Positions 34,310 through 46,712 of a DNA stretch of 64,000 nt are shown piece after piece. Both the position numbers and the translations under genes were made by a program. How positions within the stretch are numbered: the first letter of the stretch is position 1; each line of letters opens with the position of its first letter. The DNA is taken from contig PZJY01000006.1 of the NCBI GenBank assembly GCA_031472005.1, positions 1,116,001 through 1,180,000 of the forward strand, read 5' to 3'. Below the pieces are notes generated by a model. The model did no database searches. It saw nothing but the letters and a program-made list of their open reading frames with translations, and was not told the DNA's origin. Source of the stretch: Tetracladium setigerum. Taxonomy: Eukaryota > Ascomycota > Leotiomycetes > Helotiales.

Positions 34310-35375
34310 GTGGTGTTTGTCAATCTTCATTATTGTTGTGGAGGGTGGGGGATGTATTGCTTTCTTCATAGGGACTTCACATACTTGTTACAGTTATTAG
34401 CGAGAAATTTGCTTTTTACCACGGAGTTACAGAGCAATTACTATACGTAGATTTGGCATTGTAAGGAGAAAGAAAGGATTGACAAGCAGGTTGCTATCGG
34501 CTTCTCTGAAAGCTGAGGGAAAACAAATCGAAACTACTCTGGCACTTCACTACTTCTCACGTCATCGTACCACTATTCCCATGGCCAACCAATCTAGGAG
34601 GGCCAGAACATAGCTATTCACTTATTTCATGTGCAATCACCTTCCTCTTCCAAGTCCAAATCGCCACAGTTAGTAAATGTGATTCATGTTTCCTTCTCCT
34701 CGATTAGTTTGTCCGGAAGCGAAGAGAATAAAAGTAAATGAAATGAAATTTTTTTGAGACACCTAGGTAGATGTCGAGTATATGGCGAGGTCGCTCATCC
34801 CTACTTTTCTTTTCTAGATAGGTACCTAATATTTGGAACGGTGAGAGTCAAGACTTAGTGAATAATTCTATTCTTTCCCTCTATTAGTACTTTTCTATTC
34901 GCTTTTACCCTTTATCAACCCCCTCCCCCCGCCTCAACTGCACCATCCTTTCTGACAGAGCCTCAACCTCCCGCAACATCTCAAAGATCGATACCACTTC
35001 CTTCTGCCAACCAAAGCAGTTCCTCATCTTCCTCCTCTGACGAGGTAAGAGAAACCAAGCCCGAGCGAAGAGAGCTCAAGGGCAAGTCGAGGAGATCTCC
35101 CACCTCCCTTCTGCCCTACCCTAGCATCAAGCGAGCCGATCTATAAAAGATTGGTACAGCTATAGTTGAGAGGATGCATATGATTTAATTGCAGATCATT
35201 CCTCGGTAGGGGTGCCGTTCGTGTGTCGTAAGCTACGCCTCTAGATTTTCCGCCCTGGCAGTGGGTTGAAGGAGAAAACATCATTGAGACATCCGCTACT
35301 CTAACATAAGCATGCCTCACAACCTCCATTCCCTCTCCTCCGCACCCCATCCATTCAACGTCATCGTTGCTTTAT
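34310..35375. other. Mostly intergenic; possible minus-strand exon near 34910-35045
   Basis: Most of it shows nothing. On the minus strand, after a CGTCAG acceptor-like site at about 35041, a frame reads KMRNCFGWQKEVVSIFEML and then REVEALSERMVQLRRGEG. It looks protein-like and may be the last exon of the small gene at 35376-35681. I could not fix the intron. Confidence 0.3.
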
Positions 35376-35681
35376 TCATCGTCGTTGGATGGTATTATGG
35401 TGTCGAATTTTAAGTGTTTGTCGAATTTTGCCGAATGCTGTCGAATCGGTGAAGTTTTCAATGAATCCATCATCCTTGAAAATAGAACTCATGGGTTGAC
35501 CAATATTTTTAGCAGTCAAGTCGACAACTTTAACACAGAGTCCCTGCATGTAATCGTCGAGGATTTGCCATGCGAGCGTGATGGTTGATGCAGTAATACC
35601 ATTAGATCTGTCGTCTAACTCTCGGCGAATCCTCGCCTCGGCTTGGTCAAGCCGACCTTCGATTACTTCTACGGATGCCAT
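35376..35681 (-). CDS. Small hypothetical protein, tentative
   Basis: Minus-strand frame of about 101 residues starting MASVEVIEGRLDQAEARIRR, with a helical, charged N-terminus and no stop. I recognise no family. The composition and amphipathic pattern look like a real protein, and the frame may be spliced to a downstream minus-strand exon near 34910-35045. Without that junction the C-terminus is unknown. Confidence 0.35.
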   Translation of the reverse strand: MASVEVIEGRLDQAEARIRRELDDRSNGITASTITLAWQILDDYMQGLCVKVVDLTAKNIGQPMSSIFKDDGFIENFTDSTAFGKIRQTLKIRHHNTIQRR

Positions 35682-36489
35682 TGTAACTAATTGTGTTGCG
35701 TTGCAGTTGGACAACCGTTGAAGGAGATGTGTGGGGAGGGACCTTACGATAGGGCCTGACAGAGTTGTGTCTGAAGATATACGAGATTGGCGGATGGTGC
35801 GGCAGGAAAGGTGACTGAATGCAAAGGCAGGTAATTAGTATGATATGAGTTCATGGTTTTTATTCTTACCTGTCTGCCTACCTACTTTCATCCTCATCTT
35901 TATCGTCATCTTTATCCTCATCCTCATCTTCATCATCTACTCCATCCTCATTACCCACAGTCAAGCGATGAGCTCTCTTCCATGAAGTGAGCGATAATTT
36001 GGAGACAACGGAAGTAAAAGGCAAGCGTTATATAGTGTTTACTTCAAGGTCAACTGAGTGTGTATCATTATTACCTATCCTTAAAGCGGAGGATGCAAGT
36101 GGCCGAACAGAAGGCCAATATCTCAGCTGCGTGCTCCATTCGCCATATTTATGGATTCGTAGTTGAGGATAGAGATGGGCCATATATATTACTTGTGACC
36201 TTTGTGAGTCTAAGATACAAATCTGCTTTCCATACTCGATCCTCTCAACCACATCTCAAATAAGAAAGGAATTGAGATTATGACTGCTGGAAGAATCACT
36301 ATCGCGAGGGGTCTCAGTTGAAATTTTGGGGAAAGTCACGGTTTCCCTCGACACATGTGTTTAAGAGCAACCGAAAGTGCGTTTCTCCTAAGATAATGGA
36401 GTAATATACAAGAAAGACGTGTTCTGTTAATCATCAGCCATATCCTACACCCAGCCAGCCCAAACTCCTCCCAAATGCTAAACTCATTC
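35682..36489. other. Intergenic region with a pyrimidine microsatellite
   Basis: No gene supported. About 35885-35945 is a TCATC/TTATC microsatellite-like tract. Confidence 0.45.
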
Positions 36490-38266
36490 TTAATATCCAC
36501 CCTGCTCCTTCCTATGATCCACACCAGCCTTCGCACTCTCTCCGGCCTCCTTAATGGCCTGCTCATCACCTCTCATTTTCGCAAAATGCGCCTTGATATC
36601 CTCCGCGCTGATGGCCTGCCCACTCTCAGCAAACTGCTGGAAGAATGGCTTCAACTTATCTTTGAGATGGTTGTAAGCCATAACCCCTTCGATTGCGCGA
36701 ACACGATCTACATTCTTGAGCGCGCTTTCTCCGCGGTCGTAGATGCTCCCGCTACCAACTGTGCTGCCTCCAGCTTCTTCCTCGCCTTCAGACATGGGTG
36801 GTTCGTAAGTGTCTTCAATCTCGAGGAGTTGGCTGTGTGGTTTAAGATTGGGGAAGCAGGATGAGCAGCGGCAGAGATGGTCGCGGAAATCAGATTTGAA
36901 GAAGAGTGAAATTTGGCCGGTTGGTGCGGGTGGAAGTGCCTCGTATTTGCAAATGGGTTGATCGGTCGATTTGATATCTGGCTTGATAACATTCCCAATA
37001 TTTGCATTAGCAGCAACCGCTTCCGAATTGTCGTCCTTGAGACGCTTTATAAGAGCAGCTGAATCCTCGCCTTCCTCACGATCTGCCTTTCTTTTCTTTT
37101 CGTTCAAGACTGGCAAGGAGACTATCTCCGCAACTTTGCCCAGTAAATCTTTTTCTGGCGATGGTGCTGCGCTGCGTTTGAAGACAGGCGCAAGGAACCC
37201 AGGAGCCCCAGCATATCGCTTAATCCATGGATGAGCGTCCACACATTTGTAGCATAGAAAGCCCTCGAAGTCGTCTTCGTGAGGGAATCCAGGAGGCAGC
37301 GGGGTATCACCGTCTTCTAGGTCCTCATCTGCAGGCGCTTCAGCTGGTACAGTAGGCTCGTTGCCTTCAATATGAGTTGCTTTCTCCTCGCTTGTTTGGG
37401 TAACAACGGCTTCTGCAACTTCTGTGATGGAGTCTAGGAGGCCCTCGTTTTCAGATTTCGTTGGCATTCCTTTATTACTTGCAGTTTCTGTCCAGTCCGG
37501 ACCAACTCCAACTACACATCCAGGATGCCACCAATCTTCGCCACATCCACCAGTCTCTGACATGCCCAAGCCTAGACATTGAAACATGGTGCCTTTCTGC
37601 TTTTCTGCATCGTAATCACATTCGCAGCCGCAGAATCGATTCTTGAAGTTCTGGTTATATTTGTTGTTTGGCTCTGGTGTTTCCGAGTGAACCCCTCCCT
37701 GTGTATTTGTCTCCGCGTTCAATCTTAAAGTGCAGGGTGAGGTGGCAGGAAGACGCGTTGTCCCGCAATCGCAAATAAAGTCTCTTTTGTTGAAAAGCTC
37801 AACTAATGTATGATCCCCATGGCACTGGATGGAACAGGAGTAACATACTCCAGCCGGGTTGTAAGGATCGGAGGGATTCGTGGATGGGGGATTGCAGGTC
37901 AGGCAAGAGAATAAAACCTGGCGGAGTTTGCCTAATGGCTTGGTACATTCATCAAATTTCTGCAGTATATATTAGAAGGAAGCTGGAAATGTTGGTAAGA
38001 TTACGATGGGAACGTACATATGGTAGCGCTTCACGCGCATCTGCCTCCAATTGAAGCTGGCTATCAATAAATCTATCATGACGGTCAGTCCCAGAAGATA
38101 ACAACGCGATGGCTGCGCGTTAGTTGATATCGCATACATACTCAGCTGCTGTTTGAGAATCATCAGATTTCTGGGAGAAGCTCAGGGTTCGAGCAGGGCC
38201 GTTCGCCTGAACTCCCGAAGCCTCATCGAAGCTGGCATTAGCACTTGGTGCTGGTGGTGGATCCAT
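36490..38266 (-). CDS. UBR7/Mlo2-like protein with UBR-type zinc finger and PHD-like domain
   Basis: Three exons on the minus strand: 38142-38266, 38018-38072 and 36490-37959, 549 residues. The start at 38266 gives MDPPPAPSANASFDEAS. The UBR box runs from FSCLTCNPP through GVCYSCSIQCHGDHTLVELF to KRDFICDCGT, with its full set of Cys and His. A PHD-like region follows: RFCGCECDYD, GCGEDWWHPGCVVG and FLCYKCVDAHPWI. This order matches animal UBR7 and fission yeast Mlo2, which are putative ubiquitin ligases acting on chromatin. The C-terminus is acidic then helical. Divergent from MCM2, with only 463 bp between the starts, so the two promoters overlap. Confidence 0.9.
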
Positions 38267-38440
38267 GGCCGGAAATTCGAATGTGAATGTGCAATGTGGG
38301 ATATGGAAAAATCGCGGTGCTGATTAGAAAGTGTGAAAGATGTCGCGCCCGTTCGTCAGCCTCGATCGATGCTTGATGGTCACAGCCTCGGGACCTTTCC
38401 ATGCAACCACTTTACACGACGTCCCATTCCGGCCTAGCAC

Positions 38441-38465
38441 GACGCGCTCTACGCGTTTTACGCGC
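38441..38465. promoter_or_regulatory. MCB cluster in the UBR7/MCM2 divergent promoter
   Basis: GACGCGC (38441-38447), ACGCGT (38451-38456) and ACGCGC (38460-38465) lie within 25 bp. ACGCGT is the MluI cell-cycle box bound by MBF. MCM genes are classic MBF targets in yeasts; that they are in this fungus is inference. Confidence 0.6.
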
Positions 38466-38729
38466 CCTTCCACTTCTCATCTCTTCTCCTGAGACGAACC
38501 TCATCGTCGCCCTTTTTTGACAACACCCCAAACTCTCATCACCCCCATCCCCAAAAAATTTCATAAAAAGCGCCTCGGGGTTCTGATCGCCTCATTCAAT
38601 TTGCGCAAAAAGAATTACTTCAATTTAGCGATTGAGCAAGCCGTGATCCACCATGAGGTTCGAACGAGTCTACTTACCCCACCAAGCTTCCAACACTAAC
38701 AAATTTGCAGCTCCCCTTTGCGCAACAAC

Positions 38730-41377
38730 ATGTCCTCTGCAAACAGAGGGCAGGTCGCTGGTCGTAGCCGAAAGCGTTCCAGAGAGCCGGAAGATAGCGA
38801 TGCGCCCACTCCTGCAGACATCAGGTCTTCACCCCCTGCCTTGCCCATCCGCCATGGAGGAGATGATGATGATGATGATATTGATGAAGACGACGTTGAA
38901 TTAGCACTCGAGCTCGATGATGCAGATGAAATGGCAGAGGAGGAAGATGGGATTGATCTCTTCGCGGGTGACTTCGAGCAAGACTACAAATCTAGAGAGG
39001 ACGACCGATACAGTGATGGAGACATCGATGATGAGGGACAGTATGAAAACCTCAATCCCGCACAGAGACGACAACTCGAAGAACGTCTCAACAAAAGAGA
39101 TCGGGAGCTAGCTCGCCAGCGACGAAACCCAGGAGCCTTCCTTCCAGACGACGACGAGGATGGCGGCCTTGACCTTACGGCGCAACCCCGCAGACGACGC
39201 CATCACTACGACGAAGACGAGGACGAAGATATGCAAGATGACATTATGGAGGAAGAACTGTCGTTGGAAACTTTGCAAGATGTCAAGGCGTCAAGTCTGG
39301 TCGAATGGGTTTCTCAACAAGCCGTCCAACGAACCATCAAACGAGAATTCAAAGCTTTCTTGACAGAGTATACCGACGAAAAGGGTGTTTCGGTCTATGG
39401 GAGTCGCATTCGAACTCTTGGAGAGGTCAATGCAGAGTCTTTGGAGGTTTCCTACGACCACTTGAGTTCTGCGAAGGCTATCCTGGCTTATTTCCTGGCC
39501 AATGCTCCTGGAGAGATGCTTAAGTTATTCGATGAAGTTGCTCTGGAAGTTACACTCCTCCATTATTCCGACTATGAACGAATCCATAACGAAATTCACG
39601 TGCGAATCACCGACTTGCCCGTTCACTACACACTTCGACAGCTGCGTCAATCTCACCTCAACTGCTTGGTTCGTGTCAGTGGGGTTGTCACCCGACGAAG
39701 TGGAGTCTTTCCACAATTGAAGTATGTCATGTTTGATTGCACTAAATGCGGGGAAAGACTTGGTCCTTTTCAACAGGAGTCGAATGTTGAAGTTAAGATC
39801 TCATACTGCCAAAACTGTCAATCCCGAGGGCCATTCACATTGAACTCGGAGAAGACTGTCTATCGCAATTATCAGAAGCTTACACTACAAGAGTCTCCTG
39901 GTACCGTCCCTGCTGGTCGTCTTCCTCGCCACCGAGAGGTCATCCTTCTCTGGGATCTCATCGACTCGGCCAAACCTGGAGAGGAGATTGAGGTCACCGG
40001 AGTCTACCGCAACAACTACGATGCCCAGTTGAATAACAAAAACGGCTTCCCAGTCTTTGCAACGATTCTTGAAGCTAACAATATTGTCAAATCGCACGAT
40101 CAACTTGCTGGCTTCCAAATGAACGAAGATGACGAGCATGCAATCAGAGTTCTCTCCAAGGACCCTCAAATTATCGACAAGATTATTCACTCAATGGCTC
40201 CAAGCATTTATGGTCATGCGGATATCAAGACTGCCGTGGCACTTTCTCTATTTGGCGGTGTTGCAAAAGATAGACAAGGAAAGCATCACATTCGTGGCGA
40301 CATCAACGTTCTGCTTCTTGGTGATCCAGGAACCGCCAAGTCTCAAGTTCTGAAATATGTCGAAAAGACAGCCCATCGCGCTGTCTTCGCAACTGGTCAA
40401 GGAGCCAGTGCTGTCGGTTTGACAGCCAGTGTTCGCAAAGATCCTTTGACAAGTGAGTGGACACTGGAAGGTGGTGCTTTAGTACTAGCAGACCGTGGGA
40501 CTTGTCTCATTGATGAGTTCGATAAGATGAACGACCAGGACAGAACCTCTATCCATGAAGCTATGGAACAGCAAACTATTTCTATCTCCAAAGCCGGTAT
40601 CGTTACAACCCTACAGGCACGATGCGGAATTATCGCTGCAGCAAATCCCATCGGTGGTCGTTATAACTCATCGATTCCATTCTCACAGAATGTGGAACTC
40701 ACCGAGCCTATTCTGTCACGTTTTGATATTCTTTGTGTTGTACGAGATACAGTCGACCCTGTTGAGGATGAGCGTCTTGCTAGATTTGTGGTTGGATCCC
40801 ACGGCAGATCTCACCCTGCATCTCAAGCGATTGACCAGAACTCGAACGCAATGGAAATCGAGCACGATTCTGATGTCCGCGCAAGCGCTATCAACGGCGG
40901 CGAACCAAAGCAAGAAGGAGAAATTCCCCAGGAGCTACTTCGAAAATACATTGTGTATGCAAGAGAGAACTGCAATCCAAAGCTGTACAACATCGACGAA
41001 GAGAAGATCTCGAAATTGTTCGCCGATATGAGGAGGGAGTCATTAGTCACAGGAGCGTATCCCATCACTGTAAGTTACTCTTGATCTGCTCCTATAAACT
41101 GCAGCTAAAATCTACCTCATAGATCCGTCATCTCGAAGCCATCATGCGTATCAGCGAAGCTTTCTCTCGCATGCGTCTATCTGAGTATGTTGGTCCACAA
41201 GACGTGGACCGTGCAATTGCCGTAACAATCGACTCGTTTGTTGGCAGCCAGAAGATCAGTTGCAAGAAAGCACTTGCACGAGCATTTGCGAAATATACAT
41301 TGGCCAGGCCTGGAAGAAAAGCAGGAGGGAGAGCTGTGGGGCATGGTTCAAGAAATACAGCTTCTGCTTCGGCCTAG
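38730..41377 (+). CDS. mcm2: DNA replication licensing helicase subunit MCM2
   Basis: Two exons, 38730-41069 and 41123-41377, 864 residues. The start MSSANRGQVAGRSRKRSREP follows a likely 5'-leader intron ending in TTTGCAG at 38710. The N-terminus is very acidic with a poly-Asp run, as in MCM2. The zinc finger reads CTKCGERLGPF and CQNCQSRGPF. The AAA+ core carries Walker A GDPGTAKSQVLKY, Walker B LIDEFDKMND, sensor-1 AANPIGGRYN and the arginine finger LSRFDIL. MCM2 is one subunit of the MCM2-7 ring that is loaded at origins and unwinds DNA in S phase. The gene is intact. Its promoter holds an MCB cluster and is shared with the UBR7-like gene. Confidence 0.97.
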
Positions 41378-41887
41378 ATTTATTTGTTGGGTGATGGAGT
41401 TACGGGGGCATGTTGTGATGAGTTAGGATTGTATTTTGTGAACGCCTTGCTATGAAATAATGATAGATTATATTTACACGACTCGGGCGAGAGAATGATA
41501 ATTTTGTGAGCTGAATCGTACATATATTCTCTCATTGTGAAAATCTATTAGCCTTAAGACATAGTCATGCATCTTGCTTGACCTTTTGGACACTTAGTCT
41601 ACAGGTAAGCAATCTGAAATCGCCTGAAATATCATCCCGATTTTCACATTGCGCGAACGGACTCAAAATTCATGATTCTTTTCATTGCATTAAACACATA
41701 AGCTGTGTTATTAATTGTTACTAGCTAATAACCTCCTTTTCCCGACCCCCCAAGGCATGCGACAAAAGACTAAATCCCATCCCATCGTATGTACACATTA
41801 ATTCTTAATCCCATTCATAATCCCAAATATGCAATTCCCTCATCAATGCTTGTGCACGTTTTCATTTCATTTCCAATCCATCATTGT
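41378..41887. other. Convergent intergenic region
   Basis: AT-rich 3' flanks of MCM2 (plus) and the secreted protein gene (minus). Nothing else is seen. Confidence 0.5.
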
Positions 41888-42846
41888 TTACAAAGGATAA
41901 ACTGGCTGAGGACCAATATCAGCCCAGCTACCCGATCCCTTAGGGTTGCTTGGAGTAGCTGACTCTCCGTTAACATTGTTGACACCAAAGTAAGCCAAAG
42001 ACTTCTTCTTCTGGTTGACAACAGTGAGAACAGCGAATGGAGTCTCAAACTGAGCGGAATATCCCCAAGAAACCTTGTTATCGGATCCGGTAGTGCATGG
42101 GATATCGTACCACGACTCGGTAAGAGCATCCTTGACGTCGGTGCGGATCACGGTGCAACTCTCATCGGGGGTGCCATCGTTGGTAGAGATCTTGAAGTTG
42201 TAATCACATCCACTTCCATCCTCGGCGCAGTAACGGATCAAGTTCTTGACCGTCCAGCCAGCGTTTGTTGCGGGTGCTGGAGCGGCTGTTGCAACTGGGG
42301 CTGCGGTAATAGTGGCGGTTGGAGCTTGGTTTGTGAAGTATGAAGAAGGGCAGCTTCCTGGGTGAGCTGGGTTGCAGCCGCCTGGAATACCAGCAATAGA
42401 TGTGAAAGTTGGAGCAGCGGTTGTGATCGAGCAAGCGGTGGGAGTGACCAAAGATCCGCTGTCGTTGAAGGGCAAGTATCCCAAGCAGCTGGAGTATTCA
42501 GCAGCGCAGGTTGCTCTGTTTGCGTCCGGCTTGCCGCGGCAGGTGTTGTATGATACTGAACACTTTTCGGCACATTCTCTTGGGTTTGGAGTCGATGTGA
42601 CGGTGGGTGTCGCGGCGGCTTTGGATGAGCAGGCAGTTGGTGTGACGAGAGATCCGCTGTCGTCAAATGGGAGATATCCTAGGCAAGAAGAGTATTCGGA
42701 TGCGCAAGTTGATCTGTTGGCATCAGGCTTGCCGCGGCAGGTGTTGTATGCTGCGGAGCAGGCATCTGAGCAAGCATCTCGCTTAAGAAGGGGGAGGCGA
42801 ATGCTCCTGTGATTGCCAGGGCAATAGCGATGTTTTGTGCAAACAT
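41888..42846 (-). CDS. Small secreted cysteine-rich protein with duplicated Cys domain (one-base frameshift)
   Basis: Single exon, about 319 residues after one base is allowed for. The start at 42846 gives a signal peptide MFAQNIAIALAITGAFASP. The G5 run at 42790-42794 (C5 on the coding strand) then breaks the frame before the Kex2-like site LLKRDACSDAC. One added C joins them. Two near-identical domains of about 50 residues follow, each with the core CRGKPDANR and SSCLGYLPF, separated by a Thr/Pro/Ala linker. The C-terminal module starts GWTVKNLIRYCAEDGSGCDY and ends GSWADIGPQPVYPL. It resembles fungal small secreted proteins of unknown or effector-like function. Secreted, probably disulfide-bonded. 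The exact role is unknown. Confidence 0.8.
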
Positions 42847-45205
42847 TTTGAGGATCGAGGAGGAAGTAGAAGAGTTGATTGTGAACTGTTGCGAGGTGAT
42901 TTGAGATGTTGTGAGGAGATGAGGGGAGTAATGAGATGGAGTTGATGTTTGCTTGCTGTTCTGTCTTACCTATTGACGGAAGCAAAGCAGTTTATATATT
43001 TCTCAATTCTGTGGAATGGCTACTGACCAAGGGTCAAGACTGACATCATGTTGAGACTAGATGGATACTCGTATAACGATATCGCCTGACAACTGACTTC
43101 TGTGGGGTGAAATCGTCGGTGATCGCCCTTAATTCTCCATTATAACCAGCCCTCTTAACGTCGAATACGAATTTAAGCGGGTGTATGCGTTGTGCACAAC
43201 TCAATTCTCGCTGTGCTTCTCTGCGGTGAACGCAACGTGCGGCTCTACTAGGTCTTCTGACGTAAAAATAGTGAAGTCCAACCACCGGCATTTTTAGTGA
43301 AAGGTCAAAATACGAGATTTGCGGTGGTTGGTGCGCCTGGCAGAGGGGAGATCTTCTAACTCCGGATTTCGCTCTTTCCAGCAATTTTCAGCCGAATCAT
43401 AGTATCGTTAATCGGATTATTCAAAATTAAAAGTACCAAACCAGGAGCGATGCACTCAGCTCGTAATTGCTTTTTGAGGCTCCTTCGAAGAAAGATCTGA
43501 CAGGCGTACTTTCTTTTTGTGTGTCCGGCCGAAGATTCTGGAAATACGTGATTTGACAGCTGTGGAAACTTTGATCAGTTCTCAACAGAACGTTGCTATG
43601 CCAATATTGTAACACGTTGCGCAGACTGGAATATGACGGCTACCTCGGCCTCTTGTTCTACCAAGATCAACAATACGAGAAGTGTCGTATGCCAAGATTG
43701 AAGCTTTTCCTGGTAGCTTTTCTCATCCGACCAAAAACACGACTCAGGATTGAGTTATGCATCCAAGCCGGCCCCGCAAAGCTAGAACTAGACTACTCCG
43801 CAACTTGGCAGATTGTAGGGTTCAATGGTATTTGAGCCTCAATTAGTGCCGGAAGGAGAGAAGACCATGATTGTCAAATGGGATTTGTGCCGCTGTCTGA
43901 GGCGAATACTTGTTGGGAAACAATAATAAGATATGCCGAAGCCCCGAAAGCCAGTTCTTGGTACGACATCCTGAACTGGGAGTCCGACACCGAAAGGATA
44001 AAGTGATACAGACGATCACCTTTGCCAACCAATTATTAACATGCCGGATATTATTCCAATGTTCGCTGAGAGAATTTATATTTCTTACTCAATTGTACTC
44101 GCAACTTTTGCGCGTCTTCCACCGAACGTCTCGATGAGTTATAGCTACAAAGCTCAAAAACAGTTCAAGAGTTTATCTTGCCCGCAACCCCATGTAACTC
44201 CTCCATTGCACAGTTGACTTAACTCGATAAGTTGCAATTTGAGGCGGTGTACAATACCAAAACAAGGCACTTTTTGAAGGACAGTAGTCTTGTGTGGCAT
44301 TAATCCATCGGCAACCAAAGGTCGGATGAGTAAAGTCGCCACACTGCAAAGGGCTCTCAGCACTCTTTTTAAGTATTACCCGAGGTTAGATTAGCCTTCT
44401 ACCTCCGCCAGGTTATGCTTCATAAGTAGCTAGTCGTTAGCGGTGGCGTCGCTGATTCGAGGGCTGTGGATATTCATGACGCTTAGGAGACTTCAACCTC
44501 GGAAAGGCATTCGGAATTTGATGGCATTTGGCGGACCACCCCGTCCAAAAGCTAAAACGCAAAATTCTGCAAGATACTGTGCTCTTTATCGCCGATTGTA
44601 GAAATCTCAAGAAAACAAATCCAAGAGCAATGCAGATCATCAAAAGAATGAGTCTTGGCATTTAGTTCGAAGGAATAAGTTCAATATTTCATATGTCAAA
44701 TTTGTTGGTGATCAATTTGTTGGATACTCTGAAGAATCGAGAGGCGAATTCTGTAAAAGACGTGTTTAATTTCACATGGCATACCTCCGTAGCAGCTCAC
44801 TCGATATATCTGGGCCTTCTTGCTGATCCTTGGCACTTCACTTGCGAGGGCCTGTACGAAGTAGGTTCGAGACAAACGATCGCAGGACGGAAACAGTTCC
44901 CATGAATCTACAATCGCATCTAAAATTTCAAATTAAATGAAAGTCACATGCCGTTTGACTTAGGCCAGGAGTTATTGATCTTTTCGTTGTTGTCTGTACA
45001 GCCCATTTGGTACATTTTAGGTGACATCACCATTTGTTCACTGTCGCTCATCAACAAAAGTCGATTACAACTTGATATCCAATTCACCACAACTCAGAGT
45101 CCAGTCGTAGGAGTGATTTCTGGAATTTCACAGTCAAAAACAGGCCTCGTCACCCTGTCTAATAGATCTTTGAAATCTATAGACCTTAAAATCTGACACC
45201 CAGCC
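42847..45205. other. 2.4-kb region without a supported gene
   Basis: Only short frames in all six readings and no recognisable domain. No long repeats or transposase remnants were seen. It may hold promoters for the flanking divergent genes. Confidence 0.45.
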
Positions 45206-46447
45206 ATGTTCCTTCTTCCCAAAACATCTCCCATTAAACTCGCAACTTTCAAATTCATCCCATCACATTCACAAGCGACATACAAACTATCGAAAACAAG
45301 ACTATATCACGCCTCAAATTCCAAGATGGCAGCTGCAGTAGATTATGTCAAAAAGACAATCGCCGAGAATCTCGGTGGTCCAAGGTAAGCTATTCGTGGC
45401 TCCAATGTCTCACCTCTCCCAATCACCACCTCAACATAACTGACCAACACAAAATGTCAAAGTCACTCTCTCGTCCCCGAATCTCAACAATTCGAAATCC
45501 CTCAAGATGTGCCAGACCAAACCGGAAAAATCGCAGTCATCACTGGCGGTTCTCGCGGAATTGGCTACGCCTGCACGCACACCCTCCTGCAACGCAATAT
45601 TTCCAAAGTCTACGTGCTATCCGACACCCAGGAAGGTATCGATGGCGCACTTTCCAGTATTCGCACCGAAATCAGTGATGAAGCCGCTAAAAAGGTCAAA
45701 TGGATTCAGTTAGACATCAGTAATTGGACCGACGTCGCCAAAGCCGCTGAGAAAATCAAAGCAGAGAACGATAGGCTTGACATCTTGATTGATTGCGCTG
45801 GAAGAGGTGTGATGACTTATCAGCTGACAGATTATGGCATTGATAGACATATGGCTGCCAACCATTTTGGACATGTGGTGTTGACATCGAAGTTGCTCCC
45901 GCTTCTGAAGTCAACGGCCGAGAAGAAAGGTGATAAAGTGCGCATTGTTGGATTTGGATCAAACCTCCATCAAGGAACACCGAGTGATTGCAAATTCGCA
46001 TCTCTCGATGAATTGAATCAAGATCTTGGTCCAAATGGCAATTATGGCCGATCTAAGCTCGCCGTCATGTTGTACTGCAAATACCTCTCTAAACACCTCC
46101 CACCTAATGTCCTGGCAAATTCGATACACCCGGGTATCGTCGAGACGAAGATGAGTGTGGAGGATATTCATGAGCCATATCCAGTTATGGGATACATGAA
46201 TAGTGTGGTGCTAAATCCTTTCAAGAAGGATAACTTCCAAGGTGCTGTTAGTGCTTTGTTTGCAGCGACGAAGACTGAGGAAACGGGTCAGTATGTTTGT
46301 CCCCCTGCTGTGCCAGAGGAAGGAAGCAGTCTGTATGTGGACAAAAAGGGAGAGTTGACAGAAAATTTAATGTCGTTGACGAAGAAGTTGTTGAGTGAGA
46401 AGGGAGATGCGAATTTGGAGGCCTTGGGGCCGATTGAGTTTTACTAG
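45206..46447 (+). CDS. Short-chain dehydrogenase/reductase
   Basis: Two exons joined across the intron 45385-45462. From the second ATG at 45326 (MAAAVDYVKKTIAENLGG) the protein is 347 residues. The NAD(P) motif is TGGSRGIGYACTH and the catalytic pair is in YGRSKLAV. The usual NNAG element reads IDCAGRG, so the Asn position is altered. An in-frame upstream ATG at 45206 adds 40 residues rich in Lys, Ser and Thr with no acidic residue (MFLLPKTSPIKLATFKF... then RLYHASNSK), which looks like a mitochondrial presequence. Retinol-dehydrogenase-like SDRs of fungi resemble it; the substrate is unknown. The fold assignment is secure and the start is open. Confidence 0.85.
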
Positions 46448-46712
46448 CCTTGCGTTACTCGAAATAATGTTGCATAGCAAGAAGTTCAGACAAAAGCGAT
46501 GATGTTGTAGAATACTAAACGTTTGTCTTGAAACTTGAATCCCCCGAATTAATTCCTTTACTCCTAAGATATGCCTTTATTCTGCACGCCATGTGACTCA
46601 GTCAGTGCTAAATCTGCTTCGGCATCAGATATTTTCACCTCAAACCTCCTCATACCTTCTCTTCTTCGCCTCTCTCTTCCTCTTCTCCGTAACATACTAC
46701 ATCACCAACAAA
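46448..46712. other. Convergent spacer
   Basis: 3' flanks of the SDR (plus) and the NTF2-like gene (minus). Nothing else is seen. Confidence 0.4.

Noticed and set aside
41888..42985. Longer secreted-protein start at 42985 (MLPSIGKTEQQ)
   Set aside because: The extension has no signal peptide, whereas a clear signal peptide lies in the neighbouring frame at 42846; the extension is a product of the frameshift.
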